Origin: Hypsibius dujardini
Lineage: Eukaryota; Tardigrada; Eutardigrada; Parachela; Hypsibiidae
Length of the DNA: 36,453 nt
Assembly (NCBI GenBank): GCA_001579985.1
Contig: LRSR01007508.1
Span: 1-36,453 of the forward strand
Direction of reading: 5' to 3'
Under the pieces are notes generated by a model. That model was not told the origin of the DNA and made no database searches. It saw nothing but the letters and a program-made list of their open reading frames with translations. Below are positions 1 to 10,058 of the stretch, in pieces. Positions within the stretch are counted from its first letter, which is position 1. Every line of letters begins with the position of its first letter. The translations under genes were made by a program, and so were the position numbers.

Positions 1-129
1 TCTGTCTGTCTGCGCATGCCTGGGGCGTTGTTCTTGTCTAGTTGGTGGTCTGCAGCGTCTTTCATTACATGCCAGATATCCCTGTTCAGCGTCTCAGTGT
101 GCCGTATAAAGAGTTATTTAATTTCGTAC

Positions 130-541
130 CAAAGATGTGCCGGCAAGTTTGGCCGTCGCGGTCTGTATCTCAAAGGCGACTTCGTTGAAATCAGTCAATT
201 GCCTCACCACCATACCCTCCCGACCGCCGAGGTCGTAGGTGACTTCCGCATAGCGATCATCCCCCGGAACGTTCTTAAGCTGCAGGATAATCGGCGTCCT
301 CGTGACGATGCCCGTCCCGCGGGGGAGGAATCCATTCTTCACGATGCTTTCCAGGACCGAACTCTTTCCATCACTCTGCACGAAGGAGACATGTCTGTTG
401 AAAAATGTATAATCACAGAAGAAGACCTTTGCACCCTCTTACCTGTGACCCGACCACTACAATCTGCGGAAAGCTGATGTCTGTTCCGACCACTTGAATG
501 ACGGACTGCAACTTATTGAAAATCTCCGAAAATTGCTCCAT
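130..541 (-). CDS. Dynamin-family large GTPase, N-terminal exons (partial)
   Basis: Two exons, 541-443 and 375-130, both in phase 0; the rest of the gene lies beyond the left edge. The start at 541 gives [19 protein letters not shown], which matches the opening of DRP1 and dynamin. Exon 1 ends in VVVGSQ with a GTAAGA donor, and exon 2 begins [12 protein letters not shown], so the P-loop G-x4-GKS (GSQSDGKS) is split by the intron. Switch I follows as [11 protein letters not shown] and then ILQL. The family hydrolyses GTP to constrict membranes: DRP1 in mitochondrial and peroxisomal fission, classical dynamin in endocytosis. The start resembles DRP1, but the insert after ILQL is short and divergent, so I do not choose between them. 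Exon 2 ends at a GTACGA donor. The open frame also continues upstream of 541 to 679, but that part has no family resemblance. Confidence 0.88.
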
Positions 542-1237
542 GTCTGAATCTGGTTCAGACCAAATGGGAAAAGGGGAATTTGGAGATAGGAAAGGAACAA
601 ACTGAGCGTTCGGTGCGATTTGTGAACTCGTCAGATTGAAAACCCTGCTACTAGTTCTTATACCGATGGTGTCGATCACGAGAGAGTACCTTCACTGTCT
701 GTCTGGGCGAAGAGTGCGGTTTTTATCACACCTTCCTGTAACACTAAACACATATCGCGGGTGCCCTTTCCCTGAGATATTTCCTACCAGTCAATGCAGT
801 CAAACAAAGAGACCCCAAAAGTCAACCTTGATAAACGCGACAATAACCACAATGACTAACCCTGCCCGTGACCAACCCAATTGATTTATGACGGAGCGAA
901 TGACGCCGTTCCGTTGGCGAAATTATCCCATCAATAAATTTACAATAACGTCACTTGACGAATGACCGCACCTAATTTTCGCGCCAGTTTTGTGACACGA
1001 TTAAGTTCATGCAACAGCGAATTTCATCTGATTGGACCGAGTGATGGGACACCATTGTGGGGACCTCCGTGTGGCAGACGTGGCGCTGTATGTAGCGTAA
1101 ATACGGAAACAACGACAACCATGAACAACGACCAGGCGGGACGGAGTAGGTTACGTTCCTATGGGATGCAATTTTCCATGAGATGGGACGTCCAATCTCA
1201 TCCTGTATCACACCAAACAAAACCTTGCTGTCTGTCT

Positions 1238-1277
<40 letters not shown>

Positions 1278-1706
1278 GGTAGACAGGTAGACAGGCAGAC
1301 AGACAGGCCGACAGACAGCAAAACCTCAAACCTTTCTAAGCACTTCCTAAATCTTCCCATTAGTTCCATATTTCCCGCTCCAACCCCATCCCAATCACAT
1401 TTTGTTTCGAAACCTGGTTCAGAGCTTGGAATCCCAACCCTAAGTGAGAGCGTCTCTGCATATGAGAAGCGAGTCACCGCACCCTCCGCTCTCCCCTTAA
1501 ACCGAGCAGTGTGGGGCACGGCAGACAGGCATGCAGCAGACAGGCGGACAAGGGAAAGGGCTCACAACCACTTGTTGAGATACAAAATTGTGTTTTTCAC
1601 GTCAGATTTGCAGAAATCGTATATGCACAAAATGAAAAATCGTATTCCAGTCCAGATTTACAAAAATGTAAATCCATTCAGTTTCAGGCTGTAATCTAAG
1701 TTTAAC
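542..1706. other. Intergenic stretch with a CAGA microsatellite
   Basis: No supported exon. This is the presumptive 5' flank of the dynamin-family gene. The only clear structure is the (CAGA)n block at about 1237-1315. Open frames crossing that block translate into RQTD or CLSV repeats and are artefacts of the microsatellite. Confidence 0.5.
1237..1315. repeat. (CAGA)n microsatellite
   Basis: Near-perfect CAGA tetranucleotide repeat with scattered GGTA and GGCA variants at the right end. It lies between genes. Confidence 0.95.
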
Positions 1707-1994
1707 TCATGGTGTTCTAGCTGTTTCCTCGTACTTCGTAAGCGTAAGCGCCACCAAGCGCAGTTTTCTTGATTCAGCAAGAAGGCTTTCGCGCTTTTGA
1801 CATACTAGTGCAATGCTGCTCGTGATGGTGCCACCTGTAAAATCACTCTGGTCAAGGTCACGTTCGATTAGGTTCAATCCATCCAAGATGGCTTGTAATT
1901 TCGGGTTCCAGCTTTTTCTGACGTGCCCAGTAATTAAATCGGGTTTTTCCTCAGCAGGAAGAGGGCGTCGACATCCTGAGGAAATAAAGCCCAT
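1707..1994 (-). CDS. Candidate coding exon, unknown
   Basis: An open frame of 95 codons with a composition rich in Leu, Glu, Lys and Arg that suggests helical protein (for example LNLIERDLDQSDF and QKRESLLAESRKLRLVAL). It ends in a TGA. An AG preceded by a pyrimidine run (tttatttcctcag) lies just inside the ATG, so it could be a terminal exon instead of a single-exon gene. I do not recognise the family and see no neighbouring exon that joins in phase. It could be a chance open frame. Confidence 0.3.
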   Translation of the reverse strand: MGFISSGCRRPLPAEEKPDLITGHVRKSWNPKLQAILDGLNLIERDLDQSDFTGGTITSSIALVCQKRESLLAESRKLRLVALTLTKYEETARTP

Positions 1995-2165
1995 AACGTA
2001 ATGATCATACGGATGTTTAAAGATGCTAACATGAGACGGTTACAAATATCATTTTATCAACGATTTTTTAAAAATGGAAAACTACCGGGATAACCTGATG
2101 AGGTCGCTCTCAATTAATCTACAGACAATTCCTCTTATTCTGATTACTAACATAAGGTGAAATCT

Positions 2166-2366
2166 GTATTTCGGCTCCACTTGGTCGATAAATCGGCCCA
2201 CGCATGGGTTTCTCTTTGATGGCGGGTGCTTGATTGTTTGATTTTTTATACTATATCCAAATATACTATAGCACTTCTGGAAATCAAACAATCAAGCACC
2301 TGCCAACAAAGAGAAACACATGAGTGGGCCGATTTATCGACCGAGTGGAGGGTGAGCCGAAATATT
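2166..2366. mobile_element. Foldback (MITE-like) element, family A, copy 1
   Basis: The left arm reads GTCGATAAATCGGCCCACGC and the right arm contains GTGGGCCGATTTATCGAC, its inverse complement, around a short AT-rich centre. The arms continue inward through TTTCTCTTT/AAAGAGAAA and CAAGCACC-type matches, so nearly the whole element can fold on itself. A second copy lies at 25321-25555. No coding capacity. Confidence 0.85.
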
Positions 2367-2562
2367 GATTTCTCCTCATATAAATAACATCAACAGCGCT
2401 CTTTATAAGTCACAGCTGAAATTATTTATTTATTTTTAAAAATTTATTTTTCCAGAATATTTTCTTATTTGCTGTGAATAATAACAACGAATTACACATT
2501 ATTGCCGGTCGTGCTATTTGATTTCAAATGAACTTCGAGATGGGATGATGTTGGAAAACAGT

Positions 2563-2672
2563 GGCCAATCAATCAATCAGTCGATTATTCCCAGGCGGTG
2601 CGTAAAACCTGCGCAATCAATCAATCAGTTGCACTGAACGAGTCTTGACCAATCAATCAATCAAAATTCGTT
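2563..2672. repeat. AATC-type short repeats
   Basis: Three clusters of CAATCAATCAAT within 110 bp, separated by unrelated sequence. Confidence 0.7.
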
Positions 2673-3105
2673 TCGGGCGCGTATTTCTCCCCTCGAAGTG
2701 TTCTAAAGGTACACGCCCCGTTCTCAGAGAGTTAAACGCAGTTCCAAAACGTAACATCACAGTCCAGTACGAGTACACGAGTACAGTCCAGTCCAATACA
2801 CGAGCACAGACCAGTCCAGCACACGAGCACAGTACAGAAATACAGTACATATTTTAAAACTGGCCCTTAAAACTGACCGATGTGAAATTCCCTCATGGGC
2901 GGTTCTCTTGTCTGTAGTTTTCACTTCTGGATGATAAAGATAAAATCTTCGAGCGACCTAATTTTTCGCTGCCATCTTCCACCATTGTTTCCCCCTGTTC
3001 ACGCACGTACTCAAGTTTATGCACGGTGAAGCTTCGGGGCTTTTTCATCCACCTAATTTTATGCGGAAGAATTTTAAATCGTGAATATATCCCCGCCTGG
3101 CAGAT

Positions 3106-4120
3106 ATGCAACCTTTTATCGTGCAGTCTGTCGTTGCTGGTGCTGCGTTCATGATCGCAGTGTTTCTCGCATTGCTCCAGTTCACGGGTCTTGGATCAAA
3201 AGGAGCAGTTCTGGATAATGCCACAGCGACGTGGTGGTGCTCCTGTTTATTCGCATGCGGAGGGACCATCCTACTCTGGCATGGAAAGGCTGAACCGCAG
3301 CCACTGCCGACTCCGAAGACCAGTACTCGTCGCACAACAATCGCTCATCGCGGTGCAGTTTTTTTTCAAAACTGCTGCCGAAACGAGCATCAACCGGATT
3401 GCAACTTCCACGTTGATTCCGGATTAATTATTCGTATATTTGATCAACCGCCCAAGTATGTTCGATGATCGTATGCCAGGGCCTTATTTACTCGCTGTAT
3501 ATCCTACACCTTTGGTCAGAAAATCGGGAGGCTCAATTTGTCAAGAGGCAGTTTGTTACCACAAGGCTGCAAGCTGCTTTGCTTTGAGGCGGAAATAGTT
3601 GGCCACAAGACCACATGTGCAATCCGTGTTGCGCAAATGCGCAGTGTAATCTTATGGTCAACTATTTTCTGACAAAAGTGTACCTTTTCTGCTGCCTTGA
3701 ATAATTTTTGTTGTATTATGACGTCATTAATCTCGCACACAATGACTGACACGTGTCTCTTTCCATGTTGTAGTGAAGTGCCACGCTATTTGGTCACTGG
3801 AACGCAATGAAATTCTTCAGTTTAGCGCGGACGGACCACTGAATTACAATATCACCGTCACCGTCGACTCTGGCAATCCAACACTCGATCCCGTCGAGTT
3901 TCCAGTGTTCGGAAGTTTTGTTGAGCGTGGCCAATCAACTTTTTTCATCAAAGACAAAGCAGTATATCTGGCTGACGGAGGCTGCTACACTTTCCCAAAA
4001 AAGGTCAAGAAAGCACGCAAGGAACGACTGAGCAGCGCAACGCAAGCGAAACTGAGCTCTGCAAATCAATACACCCGCGGTACGCCAGCCTTCGACGGAG
4101 TACAGGGAGAAAAATCGCTG
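3106..4120 (+). CDS. Candidate gene, membrane or secreted protein, unresolved
   Basis: Two open segments look coding. The first (from the ATG at 3106) encodes two hydrophobic stretches, VVAGAAFMIAVFLALLQF and a Cys/Trp-rich WWCSCLFACGGTILLW. The second (3774-4120, after a CATGTTGTAG acceptor, ending at a GTCAGT donor) encodes CHAIWSLERNEILQF, an N-glycosylation motif (NIT) and a Lys-rich tail, in the style of an extracellular domain. A join from a GTACTC donor in the first segment to 3774 keeps the frame, but I could not confirm it. No family recognised. The first segment faintly resembles a transmembrane pair of INSIG, which I do not accept. Confidence 0.3.
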
Positions 4121-4204
4121 GTCAGTGTCGACGAGCATCACCTGCCCCTCCGACCCAGTCACTGTGGACCGCTCGACCAGCAGCTCGCATTCCCGGATAG
4201 ACCC

Positions 4205-4269
4205 CAGACAGGCAGACAGACAAACAGGCAGACAGATAGACAAACAGGCAGACAGACAAACAGGCAGAC

Positions 4270-4318
<49 letters not shown>

Positions 4319-4320
4319 GC
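4205..4320. repeat. (CAGA)n microsatellite
   Basis: CAGA repeat with CAAA and GATA variants, immediately 3' of the candidate gene at 3106-4120. Long open frames on both strands across it are repeat translations. Confidence 0.95.
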
Positions 4321-4397
4321 TGAGCATAGCTGATTGTAATGCCCATTTTGTCCCACCTCACTGAAGATCACCGATTGTTTTGTAAGATATGACTGTT

Positions 4398-4403
4398 TTT
4401 ATT
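4398..4403 (-). other. Possible COX15 polyadenylation signal
   Basis: TTTATT on the plus strand reads AATAAA on the COX15 sense strand, about 185 bp past the COX15 stop codon. Confidence 0.4.
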
Positions 4404-4587
4404 ACTGAGAGTTAGTCTCTAAACCACTACTTTGCCTCCCTAACTCGCAATCGCAAGGCATTTTCTGTAAGCATCATGCCAATTTCACAATCTTATAGCA
4501 AAACAGCCTCTAAAAAAAGAAAGGACTGTAAACAGTAATGACTCACGAGTTTGAACGAGCGTTTCACTAAAGTAAACGTGCAAAGGC

Positions 4588-6517
4588 TCAAATTTTAGGG
4601 ACACGCCTGAGCTCATGTAGCAGCCACAATCCGAAGGTTAACAAAGCCACCGAGCCGGACTGGTGGGACGCCGCCACCGGTGTGGGGACATACATGAGGA
4701 GTGTCGCCACTCCTAGACCGACCTGCACGACCACCATCGTCATGAGGAGATTCGCGGCTAGTTGCGCCCGCGGTGGCAGCTTCTTCCGTGAAAAGAGCCA
4801 CAGCCCGGTCACCGAGCCCGCTGTGACGTAGCCCAGCATGCGGTGTTGAAACTGTGTCATACTGTGGTTTTCGAAAAAGTTCCGCCATGACGGCTGCAGG
4901 GAGAAGAGATCGCTTGGGATCCAGCGGTCGGCCATCTTCGGCCAGGAGTTGTAAACCAGACCAGCGTCGAGGCCGGCAACGAAGGCGCCGGAGAGGGCGG
5001 TGAAGAAAATGGCGGCCACCACGCCGTGGGAGAGATGGCGTATGGTCCGCAGCTGGGAGTGAGGCACACCGAGACGTTGCGGCTTCAGCAGGTGCGACAT
5101 GCCTTCCCAGACAAGGCCGGTGTATAGAAGTAGGGCAGCGCTGAGATGAGCGCAGAGGCGGTATTGGCTGACACGGGGGATTTCATACTGATTTTGCTTT
5201 TCCTTTAGACCGCTCCGGACCATGTACCATCCCAGAAAGCCCTAGATAAAAAGTACAGCGGAAAAAAAACCTGTGAGCCATAGAGACAAACACGTAAAAC
5301 AGGCAGACATTTACAGTGCAGGATTCGAAATCCCGTCAATTCACCAAAAAAAATCAAATACACGTCATCCATCACCGCCATCATCCATCGGAAAGGCAGA
5401 CACAAAGACATACAGACGGACAGACAAACAGACAGACAGACAGTCAGACAGACAAACAGACAGACAGTCAGACAGACAGACAGACAGGCAGACAGACACC
5501 ATTCATTGGCACCTGCAATCCTCAGTACCTGGAAACCAACCAACGCTCCAAACGCCAGCACCTTCTTCTTCATCGTGGGTGACAACCATCCCTTCGCCCA
5601 GAAAAACGCCGCTGGTACGGTAATCGCAAGCCCCACGGCCCTTCCCCACAACCGATGAGCATACTCCATGTACCAGATCCACTTGAACTCCGATAAAGTA
5701 ATATTGCCGTTTTTACTGCCAAAATAAAAAGTACAGCCATATTAGCAGAACATGGTAAAAACGGAATGAACGAGAAGTTGCAAAAACACATAGTCACATA
5801 CTGTTTGAATTCCGGCGACTCTTGATATTTCTCAAACTCAACCGTCCATTCAATGTGGGAGAGAGGTGGACGAACACCTCGGATGGGCTGCCATTCCGTA
5901 ATGCTCAAACCGGATTCAGTCAACCTGAAATTTGATCGATCGCCTGATTTCTACATCCAAATCATCCAGCCACCCTTTGATAGACGAATTAGTGAATCGC
6001 GAAGCTGTCTACCGTACAGTATTCCATAATATGCCTTGAAGTTCCTTGCTTGATTGATGAATTGACATGTGCGATAAAAGTGTGATTTAGACGATTGATT
6101 GATTGATTTACGCCTCAAATTTCCGTAACATTGAATTGATGGATTGATTGATTGATTGGCGCTTCAATTTTCCGTAAAAATAAGAATCTCAAAGTCACAT
6201 GTACAGTTCTGTCAGTAATTGAACCGATCCCTCGAAAAACTCACAACTTCGATTAGAAACTTACCTGGTGATACCGCCGAGGGTGACTGCCCCAACCACC
6301 ATACCGCCGCAGCCGAGCAGCCAATAGCCCAAAATGGTTTCCCTGGACGCGCCAGCTGACCGCGGAAAGCTTCGCGTCAACGAAGCAGCTCCATGAGCGG
6401 CATATCTTCTCGGTGTGCTGCTGGTATAGCAGAGACTCGTCCGAATCTAGAACCGACGAGAAGAGTAAGAACATCCAGATGCAGAAGTCGCGTTTACTGT
6501 TCAGAAGCGGTCACTGA

Positions 6518-6548
<31 letters not shown>

Positions 6549-6689
6549 ATTGCTTGCTTGCTTGCTTGATTGATTGATTGATCGATTGATTGATTGCATA
6601 TTTTAATGATGCCATTTAATTGTTATCCAACGGAGCCGAGGAAAGTAACATACGAATACCGTAGAAAGGAATGACGAATTCCGTTGCAT
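4588..6689 (-). CDS. COX15: Heme A synthase, mitochondrial (COX15)
   Basis: Converts heme O to heme A for cytochrome c oxidase in the inner mitochondrial membrane. Exons: 6689-6654, 6446-6265, 5924-5802, 5715-5529, 5241-4588, about 393 residues, close to the family's roughly 410. All phases fit. Exon 1 ([12 protein letters not shown], donor GTATGT) is inferred from phase and the Arg/Ser-rich, presequence-like start; the others are firm. Family signatures: [25 protein letters not shown] across an exon junction, the heme-ligand histidines in [32 protein letters not shown] and [12 protein letters not shown], and [12 protein letters not shown] split by intron 4. The eight-helix pattern is complete. 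Intron 4 holds a (TCTG)n block on the sense strand, and intron 1 a GATT array. The TGA stop follows KI at 4588-4590. Confidence 0.95.
5395..5500. repeat. (CAGA)n microsatellite in COX15 intron 4
   Basis: CAGA repeat on the plus strand, so (TCTG)n on the COX15 sense strand. The intron spans 5242-5528. Confidence 0.95.
6505..6600. repeat. (GATT)n / (GCTT)n array in COX15 intron 1
   Basis: Runs of GATTGATT interrupted by GCTTGCTT, between COX15 exon 1 (6654-6689) and exon 2 (6265-6446). Confidence 0.9.
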
Positions 6690-6816
6690 CACGCCAAACA
6701 TTTGCGACGCCTGTCCCGATTTTAGATGTTTTATGAAGGACATATTAGTAGTATTTACTGTCTGCTGGGGAAATCAGCGACACGAATGCATGTTTACTAC
6801 GAGTATGAGGGAAGGG

Positions 6817-7133
6817 CTCTGGAATGGGCCACTTGACTTTTCGTACCTTGGAATGGGCCACCGGGTGGCAGGGGGCGCTCTGTCGCAAACTAAACCAAAA
6901 TAAATGAGTCGCTGCATCGTCAGCGACATCTATAGTCAACTTTTTCTAACCGTCCAATTATTTCGTTTTTTAAACATGTTCCTAAAACTTTTTTTCATAT
7001 CTGATACGCGTTCCACCAGGTTATCAGTTATTCTCTATCGTTTAAGATTTTGTTGATAGCCAAAACCTGTCTGGAGTTTTGATTCTAGGGTGGCCCATTC
7101 CAACGTACGAGAAAGTCAAGTGGCCCATTCTAG
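6817..7133. mobile_element. Foldback (MITE-like) element, family B
   Basis: The left end reads GGAATGGGCCACTTGACTTT and then CTTGGAATGGGCCACC. The right end is the inverse complement (GGTGGCCCATTCCAACG, then AAAGTCAAGTGGCCCATTC). Each arm therefore contains GGAATGGGCCAC twice in direct orientation. The centre is non-coding. Confidence 0.85.
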
Positions 7134-7543
7134 GACCCCGCGTGCTGGTACTACAGCCCCGCCTCCAAGCCCCAGCCTCCAAGCCCCCGCCTTTCCTCTG
7201 GGGCGGGGGGGGGGATATTAAAAAACTTATCCCACAATCGGCGATGACTCTTTTACACACCTAGTTTTTTCTCACCAGCAGAGTTGCTACTTCGTCAACG
7301 TTCTTTGCTCCCAATAATAATAAACTGGGCAAAGTGTCTTATCCATGTTTGAACGGAATTTCATCTTTCACACCTTTTCGCAAGATAACAAACTCATCTA
7401 GAGGGCGGCAGCACGTTTTGGCTTTAAATGAGACAGGCTGTTTAGAAGCAGCTCGTATCATCACTGCACAACCACTTGGCAAACGCTCCATTTCTACATA
7501 TTTCCTATCCATACTGCCGCAGTTGTGATTGCCACCACGTTCT

Positions 7544-7708
7544 TCAATCCACCCAAAGAGGATATATAATACGATATATTATATATCCACGTTTTCAATC
7601 CACCCAAAGAGGATATATAATAGGATATATTATATATCCACGTTTTCAATCCACCCAAAGATTATATATAATAGGATATATTATACATCCACGTTCTTCA
7701 ATCCACCC
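7544..7708. repeat. Minisatellite, about 51-bp unit, three copies plus a partial
   Basis: Each unit starts TCAATCCACCCAAAGA and carries GGATATATAAT and ATATTATATATCC, which are inversely complementary, so every unit can form its own hairpin. Confidence 0.85.
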
Positions 7709-7903
7709 TCACCGACAAGTCCGCTGCATTTAAATTCGAATTCGAATTCTGCTGATTTACACATATTTCCTCATTTCTTCCGGCAGGGATATCGAGTATT
7801 TTACTTGCCCGGCTTGCACGTAGCATCGCAGAAAACGGGGAAGGGGATTGGCGATCGATAAGAATCCCCTTTTAATAATTGGATTTCTCCACGCTTGCGA
7901 AAA

Positions 7904-9747
7904 ATGGACCTGGACATTGAGCCATCCAGCGAGGCTTTTTTCCATGAGACCGCAGTGCTCTTCCCCGTGGAGATTGTGAGTAGTTTCACGGACGCGGAGG
8001 TGCCGGCGACGACTGTCAATCTGCTGCGGCCGCCGTTGACGGCCTCTCTGAAGGTGATAATTTGGTCCTTCTTCGGATTCTGGACGATTTTCCTGGCCTA
8101 CTGCTTGATATGTCACATGGCGAAAATCACCACTCGATCGCGGGGCTTCGTGATGAATCTCTGCCAGATTCTGGTGTCGCAGACGCATGCGGTGATTGCA
8201 GGGGTGGTCGGTGTCAAAATCGTCTTGGGAACATGGTCTGATGGTGAGTTATCAATTGATTGAGTGATTGGTTGGTCTGGAGAACATGGTCTGATGGTGA
8301 GTTATCAATTGATTGAGTGATTGGTTGGTCTGGAGAACATAGTCTGATAGTGAGTTATCAATTGATTGAGTGATTGGTTGGTCTTGGGAACATGGTCTGA
8401 TGGTGAGTTATCAATTGATTGAGTGATTGGTTGGTCTGGAGAACATGGTCTGATAGTGAGTTATCAATTGATTGAGTGATTGGTTAATCTTGGGAACATG
8501 GTCTGATGGTGAGTGATCAATTGATTGAGTGATTGGTTGATCTTGAGAACATGGTCTGATGGTGAGTGATCAATTGATTGAGTGATTGGTTGCTGATTCA
8601 GTGATTCCGTGCTTGAATAACTAACCTACGAATGATGTTCGTTCAGCTCTGGTGATTGGATTGTTGAGCAGTAATCGGAGTGAAGATTTGCCATTCTTTT
8701 AATCGTTTTTAATTTCTGGTCTGGCTTACGGTATTGCGTGCTTCCTAAGTGATTGATTGGTTAATTAAGCTCAATCCGTCAACAGTGCTTTTGATACTAC
8801 TGTAGTTACTTAGTGGTTGTTTGAAGGTTTTTGTTGTTACTTGTAGTTATTTTCGCTCGCTCTCCCTTGACCAACTGGTACGTCATGGTCTTTGTTGGCT
8901 ATCTTCTCTACGACATGATCGTGATGATGCTTACGGACTACCGTAAAGCTGATGGTCAGCCGTCCTTCATGCAGATATGTCGCGGTCAGTTCTCTATCTA
9001 CTTCCATCATGCCTTCTTTTGCATCCTCGGACCGCCGATGGCTCTTTTTCTGCGCGATGGAAAGGCGGACAATATCATAGGTGAGCTTTGTTGTGAGGCT
9101 GATTGTCTGTTTGTCCTACTGTCTGTCCGTCTGTCGGCATGCCTGACTGCCTGCCTGTCTGCTTGCTTGTCTGCCTGTCTGCTTGTCTGTCTGTCTGCCT
9201 GTCTGTCTGCCTGCTTGCTTGTCTGTTTGTTTGTCTGCCTGTCTGTCTATCTGTATGTGTGTCTTTCCTTTAATTTTTCTGTCTGTCTTTGCGTGTTTTT
9301 GTCGATATGTTCTAATATCCTAAATGTCTTCTCGGCGGGATATGGTTTATCTGCCTCCCCGCTGGGGAAGTCTGCTGCGTTTACAGTTTTTTTCCCATTG
9401 TAGGCTGCTTCCTGACCATGGAAATCCCGGTTGTGTTCCTGCATCTGCACCACGTCTTCTCCATGTTCGGAAAGGCCGGCACACGCCTGTACATGGTCAA
9501 CGGAGCAGTCACTCTGCTGACATATTTCATCTTCCGCATCATGATTTTCCCGTGGATGTTCTATCGGCTTGCGATGCGGAAGGGCGTTGCATTCCTACAA
9601 ATTCACAATCACATTTCCAAGTTCTGCACCATCGGCAGTTTGGCCTTTCTCGCCATGCAAGTCTACTGGTTTATTCTGTTGATCAGGAAAGCTTTTCGCG
9701 TCACGCGAACGGCTAAGGCAGTGAAACAACGAGAAAAGATTGTCTAA
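7904..9747 (+). CDS. TLC-domain protein, TLCD3/FAM57-like
   Basis: Three exons: 7904-8243, 8847-9080, 9404-9747, with phase-1 junctions, 305 residues. A multi-pass membrane protein of the TRAM-LAG1-CLN8 family. FAM57/TLCD3 members sit in ER and plasma membranes and are linked to ceramide and lipid homeostasis; activity here is inferred. Visible features: a first membrane segment (IIWSFFGFWTIFLAYC), QTHAVIAGVVGVKIVLG, the TLC histidine pair in YFHHAFFCILGP, then GCFLTMEIPVVFL, LYMVNGAVTLLTYF, FRIMIFPWMFYRL and QVYWFILLIRKAFRV. This order matches the C-terminal half of TLCD3A/B more closely than TLCD1, TLCD2 or TLCD4. The start is the first ATG of the frame. The exon 1 donor lies in a sevenfold tandem repeat. 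The TAA stop overlaps the serpin stop on the other strand. Confidence 0.9.
8222..8592. repeat. 53-bp tandem array spanning the TLCD3 exon 1 donor, seven copies
   Basis: Units begin at about 8222, 8275, 8328, 8381, 8434, 8487 and 8540, a constant 53 bp. Each contains GAACATGGTCTGATGGTGAG (or a one- to two-base variant) followed by ATCAATTGATTGAGTGATTG. The first unit begins inside exon 1 and includes its last 22 bases and the GTGAGT donor; all seven keep GTGAG. Confidence 0.95.
9104..9290. repeat. (TCTG)n microsatellite in TLCD3 intron 2
   Basis: TCTG repeat with TGCT, TTTG and CCTG variants on the sense strand. It fills most of the intron (9081-9403), starting about 25 bp after the donor. 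Confidence 0.95.
9670..9675 (-). other. Possible serpin polyadenylation signal inside TLCD3 exon 3
   Basis: TTTATT on the plus strand reads AATAAA for the serpin transcript, about 70 bp past its stop. It is antisense to TLCD3 coding sequence. Confidence 0.45.
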
Positions 9748-9970
9748 TCCGATCGGCTGGGATCCGTCACGCGACCAAGGAATAATATTAGGTTGGTAGG
9801 ATTGTGTCGGATGGCGAAGAGGAAGGGATGATCCGCGCCTATTGATCGAGAAGAAAAGAACTTGATTGAAATTGTTCCGGTACATTGGCTTATACACCGT
9901 GTCTGATGGTATATTTCATCGAGCAAAAAACCAGGAAACTACACAGACAGGCAGACATACATACAACCAG

Positions 9971-10058
<88 letters not shown>

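Larger units (their letters stand above)
1995..3105. other. Intergenic, repeats only
   Basis: Holds a foldback element (2166-2366), AATC-type repeats (about 2563-2672) and a short array of CAGTCCAGTACGAGTACACGAG-like units (about 2760-2850). No exon is supported. Open frames in 2645-2857 arise from the short repeats. Confidence 0.5.
6690..7903. other. Intergenic between divergent COX15 and TLCD3
   Basis: COX15 is transcribed leftward and TLCD3 rightward, so this 1.2 kb should hold both promoters. It contains a foldback element (6817-7133), a 51-bp minisatellite (7544-7708) and a G/C homopolymer patch near 7195. No exon is supported. Confidence 0.5.

Noticed and set aside
3106-3468. INSIG-like membrane protein
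   Set aside because: Only a loose FLALLQ and WW-CxxACG pattern matches; the downstream INSIG signature segments do not follow in any frame.
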